Origin: Knoellia sinensis KCTC 19936
GTDB taxonomy: Bacteria; Actinomycetota; Actinomycetes; Actinomycetales; Dermatophilaceae
DNA length: 64,000 nucleotides
NCBI RefSeq assembly: GCF_000768705.1
Contig: NZ_AVPJ01000009.1
Span: forward strand, 62,001 to 126,000
Direction of reading: 5' to 3'
Shown: one piece after another, positions 43,463 through 52,119 of the stretch
How positions within the stretch are numbered: the first letter of the stretch is position 1
Layout of the letters: every line of letters starts with the position of its first letter
Program-made: the position numbers and the translations under genes
Notes under the pieces: model-generated
Seen by the model: only the letters and a program-made list of their open reading frames with translations
Databases searched by the model: none
Told to the model about the DNA's origin: nothing

Positions 43463-43882
43463 ATGACGACGGCCCGAGACATCATGCACGCAGGCACGCA
43501 GTGCATCACCGAGGACCAGACCCTCGACCAAGCCGCCATGATGATGCGCGACCTGGGCGTCGGTTCGTTGCCGATCTGCGGCAACGACAAGAAGCTGCAC
43601 GGGATCATCACCGACCGCGACATCGTCATCAAGTGCATCGCCGAGGGCAAGGACCCCAGCATGTGCACCGCCGCCGAGCTCGCACAGGGCAAAGTCACGT
43701 GGGTCGACGCGGAGACGGACATGGCCACCGTCGTCGACATGATGGGTCGAGAGCAGATCAAGCGCCTGCCCGTCATGTCAGACCACCAACTCGTCGGCAT
43801 GATCAGCGAGTCGGATCTGGCCAAGCACCTGGACGACAGGCAGCTCAGCACCTTCGTCGAGGGGGTGTTCGCCAGGCCCTGA
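43463..43882 (+). CDS. CBS-domain pair protein
   Basis: The 139-residue protein consists of two CBS domains (TARDIMHAGTQCI and GIITDRDIV; then TDMATVVDMMGREQIKRLPV and GMISESDLAKH). It resembles mycobacterial Hrp1, a hypoxic-response protein. CBS pairs usually bind adenine nucleotides; ligand here unknown. GAGGAGG lies eight bases upstream of ATG 43463. Confidence 0.9.
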   Translation: MTTARDIMHAGTQCITEDQTLDQAAMMMRDLGVGSLPICGNDKKLHGIITDRDIVIKCIAEGKDPSMCTAAELAQGKVTWVDAETDMATVVDMMGREQIKRLPVMSDHQLVGMISESDLAKHLDDRQLSTFVEGVFARP

Positions 43883-43903
43883 GCAGGTAGCCACAGCCAC
43901 CGC

Positions 43904-43943
43904 CCACGTCAGGGGTGCGGAAGGATCCGCGTCCCTGACGTGG
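43904..43943. terminator. Long hairpin between the CBS gene and proS
   Basis: CCACGTCAGGG (43904-43914) pairs with CCCTGACGTGG (43933-43943), and an inner GCGGA/TCCGC stem extends it. It lies 22 bases after the CBS stop and upstream of a possible proS -10 box (TATCCT, 43985-43990), so termination is the likely role. Confidence 0.65.
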
Positions 43944-44027
43944 AGTGCCCCGGAACTCGGGTGAACGGCATACGGGGTCGTCGTTATCCTTGGCGAGTTC
44001 CCACCTGCTGAAACTTGGAGACCCACT

Positions 44028-45824
44028 GTGGCCATGCGCATGTCCTCGCTGTTCCTGCGAACCCTGCGTGAGGACCCGGCCGACGCCGAGCTGCCCGGTC
44101 ACCGCCTCCTCGTGCGCGCCGGCTATGTCCGTCGCGCCGCCCCCGGCATCTACACGTGGCTGCCGCTCGGGCTCAAGGTGCTGCGGCGCGTCGAGGCGAT
44201 CGTGCGCGAGGAGATGGACGCCATCGGCGCCCAGGAGCTGACCTTCCCCGCGCTCCTGCCCAGGGAGCCCTACGAGGCGACGGGCCGGTGGACCGAGTAC
44301 GGCGACAACATCTTCCGGCTGCAGGACCGCAAGAAGAGTGACTACCTCCTCGGCCCGACCCACGAGGAGATGTTCACCCTCGCGGTCAAGGACATGTACA
44401 GCTCCTACAAGGACCTGCCCCTGTCGATCTACCAGATCCAGAACAAGTACCGCGACGAGGCGCGTCCGCGCGCCGGGCTCCTGCGCGGGCGCGAGTTCAT
44501 CATGAAGGACTCGTACTCGTTCGACGTCAGCGACGAGGGGCTGCAGGCGTCCTACGACGCGCACCGCGAGGCCTACGTCCGGATCTTCGATCGGCTCGGG
44601 TTCGAGTACGTCATCGTCGCCGCGATGTCCGGTGCCATGGGCGGCTCGGCGAGCGAGGAGTTCCTTGCCGTGAGCGCGATCGGTGAGGACACGTTCGTCC
44701 GCAACGACGCCGGCACGTATGCCGCGAACGTCGAGGCCGTCGTGGTGCCGCAGGCTGCGCCGGTCGACGCCTCGGGCGTGCCGGCCGCGCACGTCGAGGA
44801 CACCCCCGACACCCCGACGATCGAAACGCTCGTGGCCTCGCTGAACGCCAACCATGCGCGTTCGGACGGGCGTGAGTGGACGGCCGCCGACACCCTCAAG
44901 AACGTCCTCGTCGTGCTCGTGCACCCCGACGGGACCCGCGAGCCCCTCGCCATCGGCGTCCCCGGTGACCGCGAGGTCGACGCCAAGCGTCTCGAGGCGC
45001 AGGTGTCCCCGGCCGAGGTGGAAGCCTTCGAGGCCAAGGACTTCGCCGCGAACCCGTCGCTGGCCAAGGGCTACATCGGGCCGGGCGTGCTGGGTGAGAC
45101 GCGCGAGTCGAAGATCCGCTACCTGCTCGACCCCTCGATCGCCGAGGGCTCGGCCTGGGTGACCGGTGCCGACGAGGAAGGCAAGCACGTGCTCGACCTC
45201 GTGCACGGACGCGACTTCGCCGCCGACGGCACCATCCAGGCGGCCGAGGTGCGCGAGGGTGACCCGAGCCCCGACGGCAACGGCGTCCTCCACACGGCCC
45301 GTGGCATCGAGATGGGTCACATCTTCCAGCTCGGCCGCAAGTTCGCCGAGGCGCTCGACCTCAAGGTGCTCGACGAGAACGGCAAACTCGTCACGGTCAC
45401 CATGGGCTCCTACGGCGTCGGCGTGTCGCGCGCCGTCGCGGCGATCGCCGAGGGCAATCTCGACGAGGTCGGGCTGTGCTGGCCGCGCAACGTCGCCCCG
45501 GCCGACGTCCACGTCGTCGCCACGGGCAAGAACCGTGAGCGCGACGGCTCGGTCTTCGACAAGGCTGACGAACTGACCGCCGCCTTCGAGGCGGCTGGGC
45601 TCGAGGTCATCTATGACGACCGCGAGAAGGTCAGCCCCGGCGTGAAGTTCAAGGACTCCGAGCTCATCGGCATCCCCACGATCGTCGTCGTCGGCAAGTC
45701 CCTCGAGAACGGCGTGGTCGAGATCAAGGACCGTCGCTCGGGTGAGCGCCGTGAGGTCGCTGTGGACGTCGCGGTCGACGAGGTTCTCGCCGAGGTGCGC
45801 CAGGGCCGCGGGGCGAAGGCGTGA
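44028..45824 (+). CDS. proS: Prolyl-tRNA synthetase (bacterial type)
   Basis: The 598-residue class II synthetase charges tRNA-Pro. It begins with [15 protein letters not shown]; motif 2 lies around [22 protein letters not shown] YbaK-like editing insertion occupies about 230-400. Motif 3 is in [10 protein letters not shown], and the anticodon-binding domain is at the C-terminus ([14 protein letters not shown]). GTG 44028 is favoured over ATG 44034 because GGAG lies upstream. Its stop overlaps the HAD gene start, heading a coupled chain that ends in cobK. Confidence 0.96.
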   Translation: MAMRMSSLFLRTLREDPADAELPGHRLLVRAGYVRRAAPGIYTWLPLGLKVLRRVEAIVREEMDAIGAQELTFPALLPREPYEATGRWTEYGDNIFRLQDRKKSDYLLGPTHEEMFTLAVKDMYSSYKDLPLSIYQIQNKYRDEARPRAGLLRGREFIMKDSYSFDVSDEGLQASYDAHREAYVRIFDRLGFEYVIVAAMSGAMGGSASEEFLAVSAIGEDTFVRNDAGTYAANVEAVVVPQAAPVDASGVPAAHVEDTPDTPTIETLVASLNANHARSDGREWTAADTLKNVLVVLVHPDGTREPLAIGVPGDREVDAKRLEAQVSPAEVEAFEAKDFAANPSLAKGYIGPGVLGETRESKIRYLLDPSIAEGSAWVTGADEEGKHVLDLVHGRDFAADGTIQAAEVREGDPSPDGNGVLHTARGIEMGHIFQLGRKFAEALDLKVLDENGKLVTVTMGSYGVGVSRAVAAIAEGNLDEVGLCWPRNVAPADVHVVATGKNRERDGSVFDKADELTAAFEAAGLEVIYDDREKVSPGVKFKDSELIGIPTIVVVGKSLENGVVEIKDRRSGERREVAVDVAVDEVLAEVRQGRGAKA

Positions 45825-46579
45825 CCGCAGCCCGTCCGCTCGAGGCCGTCATCTTCGACTGGGGCGGCACGCTCACGCCCTGGCACAGCGTCGATCTGCC
45901 CGAGCAGTGGCGGATCTTCGCCCGCGAAGTTCACGGCATCCCGATCGACTCACCGGACGTGGCCGAGGCCGACCTCGAGCGGGCCCACGAGCTCGCCGAC
46001 AAGATCCTCGCCGTGGAGACCGACGCGTGGAAGCGCGGGCGCGAGGACCACTCCAGCGCCAACCTCGAACAGATCCTCGACGCGGCCGGGGTCGACGCGG
46101 AGCACGACAGGCACCACCTCGCGCTCGCGGCCTACCAGGGGTTCTGGGAGCCGCACACGTTCACGGACCCGCAGGTGCGGCCCCTCTGGGAGGGGTTGCG
46201 TGAGCGTGGACTTCGCGTCGGAGTTCTGTCCAACACGATCTGGTCCCGTGAATACCACCGCGAGATCTTCGAGCGCGACGGCGTTCTCGACCTCATCGAC
46301 GGCGACGTCTACTCATCCGAGATCGACCACGTGAAGCCGCACCCGTCGGCGTTCCTCGCGGCCTGCAGCGCCGTGGGAGTCGAGCCGGCCGCCGCGGCCT
46401 ATGTCGGCGACCGGATCTTCGAGGACGTCCATGGGCCGCAGCAGGTTGGGATGCGCGCCATCTGGATCCCGCACAGCGACATTCCCTCGGACCAGCGCGT
46501 CGAGGTCACCGCCGTTCCGGACGCACGCGCCCACGAGTTGCTCGACATCCTCGAGATCGTCGACGGCTGGCGGGAGTGA
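45821..46579 (+). CDS. HAD-superfamily hydrolase
   Basis: The 252-residue protein has HAD motif I FDWGGTL (nucleophile Asp; the usual second Asp is Gly, as in several HAD-IA phosphatases). Motif II is in GVLSNTIW, the motif III lysine is in HVKPHPSAF and motif IV in [11 protein letters not shown] phosphatase role is likely; substrate unknown. GTG 45821 overlaps the proS stop and the end overlaps the next start. Confidence 0.87.
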   Translation: MTAARPLEAVIFDWGGTLTPWHSVDLPEQWRIFAREVHGIPIDSPDVAEADLERAHELADKILAVETDAWKRGREDHSSANLEQILDAAGVDAEHDRHHLALAAYQGFWEPHTFTDPQVRPLWEGLRERGLRVGVLSNTIWSREYHREIFERDGVLDLIDGDVYSSEIDHVKPHPSAFLAACSAVGVEPAAAAYVGDRIFEDVHGPQQVGMRAIWIPHSDIPSDQRVEVTAVPDARAHELLDILEIVDGWRE

Positions 46580-47355
46580 CCGACCCGGAGCTGACGACGG
46601 TCGCGCTCATGGCGCTGGCCGGCTTCGTCGCGGGCTGGATCGACGCGGTCGTCGGAGGCGGCGGACTCGTCCAGATCCCTGCTCTGATGCTCGGGTTCCC
46701 CGGTGCGACGCCTGCTCAGATCCTCGCCACGAACAAGATCGGGTCCATCGCCGGCACGGCCGCGAGCGCGGTGACGTTCTGGCGGCGCGTCCGCCCGGAC
46801 CTGCGCACAGCGCTTCCCATGGCGGTGGTGGCCTACTTCGGCGCCATCGGTGGGGCGTTCATCGGGCTCAACATCCCGAAGTCGGCGTTCAACCCGATCA
46901 TCCTCGTCATGCTCATCGCGGTCGGCGCCTACACGCTGTTCAAGCCGTCGTTGGGCACGTCGACGGCGTTGCGCTGGGACGGCACCCGGCACGTGGTCAT
47001 CGCCATGCTCGTGGGCTTTTTCATCGGTGTCTACGACGGTGCGTTGGGGCCGGGCACCGGCTCGTTCATGGTCTTCGCACTGGTCGGGCTCATGGGCTAC
47101 GCGTTCCTCGAGGCCAGCGCCAAGGCGAAGATCGCGAACTTCGCGACGAACCTGGGGGCGTTGACGGTGTTCGCTCCGGGTGGGCACGTCATGTGGGAGA
47201 TCGGTGCCGTCATGGCTGTCGCGAATCTCATCGGTGGCTACGTGGGCGCCCGGACGGCCGTGTCGCGGGGGAGCGGCTTCGTCCGCGTCGTCTTCGTCGT
47301 CGTGGTCGCCGCGTTCATCATCCGCATCGGTGGGCAGGTCCTTGGAATCTGGTGA
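46576..47355 (+). CDS. TauE/SafE-family membrane transporter
   Basis: The 259-residue protein has about eight membrane helices and the two TauE/SafE signature regions: GWIDAVVGGGGLVQIPALML with NKIGSIAGTAAS, and GVYDGALGPGTGSFMVFAL. The family exports sulfite and organosulfonates. A role in cobalt or sulfur supply for the adjacent cobalamin genes is possible by position but not shown. Start GTG 46576 overlaps the HAD stop. Confidence 0.88.
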   Translation: MTDPELTTVALMALAGFVAGWIDAVVGGGGLVQIPALMLGFPGATPAQILATNKIGSIAGTAASAVTFWRRVRPDLRTALPMAVVAYFGAIGGAFIGLNIPKSAFNPIILVMLIAVGAYTLFKPSLGTSTALRWDGTRHVVIAMLVGFFIGVYDGALGPGTGSFMVFALVGLMGYAFLEASAKAKIANFATNLGALTVFAPGGHVMWEIGAVMAVANLIGGYVGARTAVSRGSGFVRVVFVVVVAAFIIRIGGQVLGIW

Positions 47356-48018
47356 TCCTCCCCTCGAAGCCCTCCTGGCTCGGCTCGAGAGGCTCGTTGA
47401 ACGGGTGGGCCCGCGGCGTGCCGTTCTGGGGATCGCCGGACCTCCCGGAGCCGGCAAGACGACCCTGGTGACGCGACTGCTCACGGCCGTGACGGCATAC
47501 GAGGGATTGTCAGGTCGGGTCGCCCACGTGCCGATGGACGGCTTCCATCTCGCGAACGCCGAGCTGGAGCGTCTGGGACGCCGGGATCGCAAGGGAGCGC
47601 CCGACACGTTCAATGCGATCGCGTATGCCGGCGTGCTGGCGTCCGTGCGCGCGTTGCCGCCCGCCGTGGTGACGGCTCCGACCTTTGACCACGGGTGCGC
47701 GAGCCCGTGGTCGATGGCGTTGTGGTTCCCCTCGGGGCGGATCTCGTGGTGACGGAGGGCAACTACCTGTTGCTCGAGTCGGGTGACTGGGCGGGTGTGG
47801 CGCCGCTGCTCGATGAGGTGTGGTGGTGCGCGCTCGACGGGGACGTGCGTGTGTCGCGACTGGTGGCCCGGCACGTCGAGGCGGGGCGCGGGGCCGATGA
47901 CGCCACGGAGTGGGTCATGCGGTCGGACGAGGCAAATGCTCGCGACGTCGAGGGAGGGGCTGCCCGGGCTGATGTGGTGTTGGTCGATGGAGTGGTTGTG
48001 CGGGAGGGAGATTCGTGA
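47342..48018 (+). pseudogene. P-loop nucleoside/nucleotide kinase-like gene with a one-base frameshift
   Basis: TTG 47342 opens a frame overlapping tauE by 14 bases: VLGIAGPPGAGKTTLVTRLL (P-loop), HVPMDGFHLANAELERLG and TFDHG. After about 47692 the homologous continuation REPVVDGVVVPLGADLVVTEGNY is in another frame and runs to 48018. A one-base change between 47690 and 47697, near a GGG run, would restore a ~225-residue uridine-kinase-like (FrcK/YFH7-type) protein. Substrate unknown. The 3' end still overlaps the cobK start (GTGA), so the operon arrangement is kept. Confidence 0.75.
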
Positions 48019-48770
48019 ATTCGCATCGGGTGCTGTTGCTGGGCGGAACGGCTGAGGCTCGGGCGCTCGCAGCTGCTCTGGTTGCGGCGGGGGTGGACGT
48101 CGTGTCGTCGCTCGCGGGTCGAGTGTCCCGGCCGCGGATGCCCGTGGGGGAGGTGCGGGTCGGCGGATTCGGCGGAGTGCCGGGGTTGGTTCACGCCTTG
48201 GGGGATGGGGCGTTCACGCACCTGGTCGACGCGACGCATCCGTTCGCGCTGCGGATGACGGCGAATGCTGGTGCGGCGGCGGATGAGGCCGGCGTGCCGT
48301 GCCTTCGCTTGGCCCGCCCGGGGTGGAGGGAGCATCCGGATGCCGCGTCGTGGCTCTGGGTCGACGACTATGACGCCGCCCGTGAGCGCGCTGAGGAGCT
48401 CGGGGCGGTTCGGCCCTTCATCACGACCGGGCGACAGACGCTCGAGCACTATGCGGCGTGGGACGACCGAGGCGTGGTGTTGCGCATCGTGGAGCCGTTG
48501 GAGGTGCCCGCACCGTCGCGGTGGACCGTGCTGCTCGACCGCGGGCCGTTCGAGGTCGAGAACGAGCTCGCGCTGATGCGCGAGCACGGTGTCGACGTGG
48601 TGCTGACCAAGGACTCGGGCGGTGACTACACGGCGGCCAAGCTCACGGCGGCGCGGCATGTGGGGCTGCCGGTGGTCGTCGTGCGGCGGCCGACCGTCCC
48701 TGCGGGGATGGCAGAAGTCTCGTCCGTCGACGCAGTTCTCACGTGGCTGGGTACGTCCGCCCAAGGATGA
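48015..48770 (+). CDS. cobK: Precorrin-6A reductase
   Basis: The 251-residue NADPH-dependent enzyme reduces precorrin-6A to dihydro-precorrin-6 (6B) in the aerobic cobalamin pathway. The CobK signatures LLLGGTAEAR, HLVDATHPFALRMTANA and ITTGRQTLEHY are present, as is VVLTKDSGGDYTAAKL. It starts at GTG 48015 in the chain proS-HAD-TauE-kinase-cobK and runs opposite to the main cob operon. Confidence 0.93.
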   Translation: MNSHRVLLLGGTAEARALAAALVAAGVDVVSSLAGRVSRPRMPVGEVRVGGFGGVPGLVHALGDGAFTHLVDATHPFALRMTANAGAAADEAGVPCLRLARPGWREHPDAASWLWVDDYDAARERAEELGAVRPFITTGRQTLEHYAAWDDRGVVLRIVEPLEVPAPSRWTVLLDRGPFEVENELALMREHGVDVVLTKDSGGDYTAAKLTAARHVGLPVVVVRRPTVPAGMAEVSSVDAVLTWLGTSAQG

Positions 48771-48816
48771 CGCGGAAGTCGTCGGAGGACGTGGATATTT
48801 CTGCGACCTCTGACGA

Positions 48817-49797
48817 CTACCGCGTCCTAGGCGCGCGCTGAGGCCAATGACGGCTGGCGACTCTCGCGCCGACGACCGTCAGGAGGGCCGCAGTCGAGAG
48901 GCGGCGGAGGTGGCGCGTGGCTCTGGGGATGTCGGCCGCGCTCACGGGTTTGCCGTCGCCGAGGTGTCCACGGTCCTCGTCGACCCCGTCGTAGTGGTTC
49001 GTGCCGCCGAGCCGCACTCCGAGAGCGGCCGCCCAGGATGCCTCGACCGGGCCGGCGTTGGGGCTCGGGTGCGCCGGGGCGTCGCGCTGCACCGTGCGCA
49101 CGACGTCCCAAGCACCTTGGAGCCCGCTGAACCCCGCGGCGATCGTCGTGTTGAGTCCCACCGTCAGCCGGGCGGGCAACCAGTTGGCGACGTCGTCCAG
49201 CCGGGCTGCAGCCCAGCCGAACTCGCGGTAGCGGTCGTTGCGGTGTCCCCACATCGCGTCGAGGGTGTTGACCGCTCGGTAGCCGACCAGCCCCGGGACT
49301 CCGGCGACCGCGCCCCAGAAGAGCGGTGCGACCACCGCGTCCGCGGAGTTCTCGGCGATGCTCTCGACGCATGCCCGGGCGATCTCGTCAGCCCCGAGGT
49401 TGCTGGGGTTGCGGCCGACGAGGTTGCGAATGCGGAGACGGGCGCCAGTCAGGTCGTCGGCCCCGAGAAGTTCGGCGATCGCGTCGCCCTCACGCTCCAG
49501 AGAACGCCCGCCGAGGACTGCCCACGTGGCCGCAGCCCCGACCAACACGCGGGCGGGTGTCGGTAGCCGTCGCTCCACGAGCGCGATCACCACGGTGGCG
49601 GAGACGAGGCTCGTGGCGGCGAGGGCGCCTCTGCCTCGGCTCTGCGCGTGCGCGCGCTGCTCGACGTGAGCAGCCACCTGGCCGAAGCCCGCGACGGGGT
49701 GGTGCCGACGCGGATCCCCGAACGCACGGTCCGCGAGGAAGCCGATGACCAGCCCGACCGCGACCGGGTCCCGCGCCCACCGACGTGCGCGCATCAT
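48817..49797 (-). CDS. cbiB: Adenosylcobinamide-phosphate synthase CbiB/CobD
   Basis: The 326-residue membrane enzyme attaches (R)-1-amino-2-propanol phosphate (or its precursor) to adenosylcobyric acid. The family motifs GDPRRHHPVAGFG, RNLVGRNPSNL, ESIAENSADAVVAPLFWG and LDAMWGHRNDRYREFG are visible, with several membrane segments. It is the last gene of the minus-strand cob operon and overlaps cobU by four bases. Confidence 0.94.
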   Translation of the reverse strand: MMRARRWARDPVAVGLVIGFLADRAFGDPRRHHPVAGFGQVAAHVEQRAHAQSRGRGALAATSLVSATVVIALVERRLPTPARVLVGAAATWAVLGGRSLEREGDAIAELLGADDLTGARLRIRNLVGRNPSNLGADEIARACVESIAENSADAVVAPLFWGAVAGVPGLVGYRAVNTLDAMWGHRNDRYREFGWAAARLDDVANWLPARLTVGLNTTIAAGFSGLQGAWDVVRTVQRDAPAHPSPNAGPVEASWAAALGVRLGGTNHYDGVDEDRGHLGDGKPVSAADIPRATRHLRRLSTAALLTVVGARVASRHWPQRAPRTR

Positions 49798-50327
49798 CGC
49801 TCTCGGAGGGGCAGGACGTGGCCAGCGACGACGAGGAGCACGCTGTCGCTGGCGCGGGCGACGTCCTGGTTGAGGCGGCCGAGCTCATCCGCGAAGATGC
49901 GGCCGGATCGGTGCTCGGGGACCACGCCCCAGCCCACCTCGTTCGTCACGGCCACGACGTCGTGGGGGCAACGCAGCCACGTGGCGACGACCTCGGCGGT
50001 GCGTTCGTGAAGGGTCGACTGCCACACGTCGCGTGGCTGCTCCCAGACCTCGAGCTCGTCGAGCATGCCGGTGAGCCACGTGCCCAGGCAGTCGACGAGG
50101 GCGGGACCCGTGAGCGCGTCGAGGGCGCCTGCCAAGTCTCGAGTCTCGACCGTGGTCCAGGTGGCCGGGCGTCGGTCGCGGTGTGCCGCGATGCGTTCGG
50201 CCCAGTCGGAGTCGTTCTCAGCCGGCCCGGTCGCCACGTACGTCACGTGCGTTCCGCGCTCGGACACCAGCTTCTCCGCGACCACGGATTTCCCGGAGCG
50301 CACACCTCCGGTCACGAGCGTGCGCAC
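49794..50327 (-). CDS. cobU: Adenosylcobinamide kinase / cobinamide-phosphate guanylyltransferase
   Basis: The 177-residue bifunctional enzyme phosphorylates adenosylcobinamide and transfers GMP to it. The P-loop is GGVRSGKS (7-14). RIAAHRDRRPATWTTVE carries the guanylylated histidine region, and VVAVTNEVGWGVVP is the typical CobU core. It starts one base after the cobS stop. Confidence 0.95.
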   Translation of the reverse strand: MRTLVTGGVRSGKSVVAEKLVSERGTHVTYVATGPAENDSDWAERIAAHRDRRPATWTTVETRDLAGALDALTGPALVDCLGTWLTGMLDELEVWEQPRDVWQSTLHERTAEVVATWLRCPHDVVAVTNEVGWGVVPEHRSGRIFADELGRLNQDVARASDSVLLVVAGHVLPLRER

Positions 50328-50328
50328 G

Positions 50329-51105
50329 TCACCACCTCCCCGAGCTCAGCACGAGGAGCATCGTGCCGAGTGCCACCTCGATCGAGGCACCCATGATGTC
50401 CCCGGTCACGCCACCGAACACACGACGGCACGTGCGCAGCAGCAGACCCACGGTGGCCACGGCGACGATGGCGGACGCGACACCAGCGGTCGGGCCGAGG
50501 CCGGCAGCCGCACTGCTGGCCGCCATGACCACGGCGAGGAGGACACCCCCGGCCAGGGCCACGGGTTTCGGAACGGAACCCGCGACGACGGCGCCGAGCC
50601 CGCTTGGGCGGGCGGACGGCATACCGGCTCGGCAGGTGAGGAGGAGCGAGGCGCGCGAGGCGACCACGGCAGCGCCGACGAGGAGCCACGCGAAGGGCCT
50701 TGAGGCCAGCGCGCCGATGGCGGCGACCTGGACGAGCACCGCAAGGACGACCGCGGCCACACCCATCGGTCCGACGTCTCCGCGGCGCATGATCTCGAGC
50801 GCACGCTCTCGCGTCCAGCCACCGCCGATCCCGTCGACGGTGTCAGCCAGGCCATCGAGGTGCATGGCGCGGGTGCCGGCAGCGATCGCTGCCACCGCCA
50901 TCGCGCCGGTCACCAGTGCGGGCAGGGCGGCCAGGTCGCCGACGGCCAGCACGGACGCCGCGACAGCCGCGACCGGAAGTGCCGCGAGCGGCGCCAGGCA
51001 CATGGCCCATCGCGCATGACTCTCCGTGGGATCGGCGATCGCGCCCACCGGCACGACCGACAGGGTGCCCACAGCGAGACGCAGCCCAGAAGCGATGTCG
51101 GACAA
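50329..51105 (-). CDS. cobS: Adenosylcobinamide-GDP ribazoletransferase (cobalamin synthase)
   Basis: The 258-residue membrane protein joins alpha-ribazole to AdoCbi-GDP. The CobS signature HLDGLADTVDGIGGG followed by RRGDVGPMGVAAVVL is intact, and about seven hydrophobic stretches are present. It follows cobA by six bases. A GGCATAC motif lies within the coding sequence. Confidence 0.94.
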   Translation of the reverse strand: MSDIASGLRLAVGTLSVVPVGAIADPTESHARWAMCLAPLAALPVAAVAASVLAVGDLAALPALVTGAMAVAAIAAGTRAMHLDGLADTVDGIGGGWTRERALEIMRRGDVGPMGVAAVVLAVLVQVAAIGALASRPFAWLLVGAAVVASRASLLLTCRAGMPSARPSGLGAVVAGSVPKPVALAGGVLLAVVMAASSAAAGLGPTAGVASAIVAVATVGLLLRTCRRVFGGVTGDIMGASIEVALGTMLLVLSSGRW

Positions 51106-51111
51106 CGGGTT

Positions 51112-52119
51112 TCAGATTTCCAGGGCAGTCACGACGTCCCCGACGACGGTGATCGCCGGGGGAGTGAGGTCCTCGTCAGCGGCCACGGACGCGATGTCGG
51201 CGAGCGTCGCGCGGGCTGATCGCTGGCTCGGCATGGCGCCGTCGGCGATGCACGCTGCGGGGGTCGCCGGGTCCATCCCGTGGGCGATGAGCGTCTCGGA
51301 AATCTCGGCGAGGGCCGCGACCCCCATGAGGATCACGATCGTGAGGCCACTCTGGGCGAGAGCCGCCCAGTTCGCGTCGTTGCGTTCGTCGCCCGGACCG
51401 ACGTGGCCGGAGACGACGACGAAGCCCTGCGTGAGTCCGCGGTGGGTGAGCGGAATTCCGGCCAGTGCGGGGACGGCGACGGCGGACGTCACTCCCGGGA
51501 TGACTTCGACGCGTATGCCGTGCGCGACGCACGCGTTCCATTCCTCACCTCCGCGCCCGAAGACGTAGTTGTCGCCGCCCTTGAGGCGGACGACGTGCCT
51601 GCCCGCGAGGGCGTGCTTGACCAGGACGTCGTTGATGGTCTCCTGAGGGGTGAAGGCACCGCGCGGGATCTTGCCCACATGGATGACCTCGGCGTCGGGG
51701 CGGGCCTCGTTGAGGGCGGACAGGGGGGCGAGCCGATCGCACACCAGGACGTCAGCCTCACGAATGGCGCGCAGTCCGCCGACCGTGAGGAGGTCGACGG
51801 AGCCGGGGCCGCCGCCGACGAGAGTGACTCGCCCCACGTGTGGTGCGGACGCTTCGACGGGTGCCTCTGGAGCAGCCGTGAGCGGGTCGCGGAGCACGAC
51901 GTCGAAGTCCGTGATGTGCACCTCGTCCACCAGCGTGATGAGTCTGCGGCCGTCGAGGTCCGCAAGGGCGTCCAACGTTGCTGCGTCCGTCGTGTTCATC
52001 GTGACCACCGTGACGTCTGCGCCCTGGTCGGTGAGGGCGTGGACGGTCTCGGAGATGCGACGACCCGGCCACGTGATGAGGACCTGTGCACCGGAGGGCA
52101 CCGGGAGGGAGAGGCTCAT
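51112..52119 (-). CDS. cobA: Uroporphyrinogen-III C-methyltransferase with a shortened N-terminal domain
   Basis: The C-terminal ~245 residues are a SUMT: VTLVGGGPGSVDLLT, DRLAPLSAL, VVRLKGGDNYVFGRGGEE and VIPGVTSAVAVPALAGIPL. It methylates uroporphyrinogen III at C2 and C7 to give precorrin-2, the first corrin-committed step. The first ~85 residues (VLITWPGRRISETVHAL) resemble part of the CysG/Met8 NAD-binding domain but lack a GGG-type nucleotide motif and are about half its length. They are probably a non-catalytic remnant. ATG 52119 overlaps the upstream stop (ATGA). Confidence 0.92.
   Translation of the reverse strand: MSLSLPVPSGAQVLITWPGRRISETVHALTDQGADVTVVTMNTTDAATLDALADLDGRRLITLVDEVHITDFDVVLRDPLTAAPEAPVEASAPHVGRVTLVGGGPGSVDLLTVGGLRAIREADVLVCDRLAPLSALNEARPDAEVIHVGKIPRGAFTPQETINDVLVKHALAGRHVVRLKGGDNYVFGRGGEEWNACVAHGIRVEVIPGVTSAVAVPALAGIPLTHRGLTQGFVVVSGHVGPGDERNDANWAALAQSGLTIVILMGVAALAEISETLIAHGMDPATPAACIADGAMPSQRSARATLADIASVAADEDLTPPAITVVGDVVTALEI

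Noticed and set aside
43845-45512. Long open frame antisense to proS
   Set aside because: It mirrors the codon structure of proS in a high-GC genome and shows no domain or start signal.
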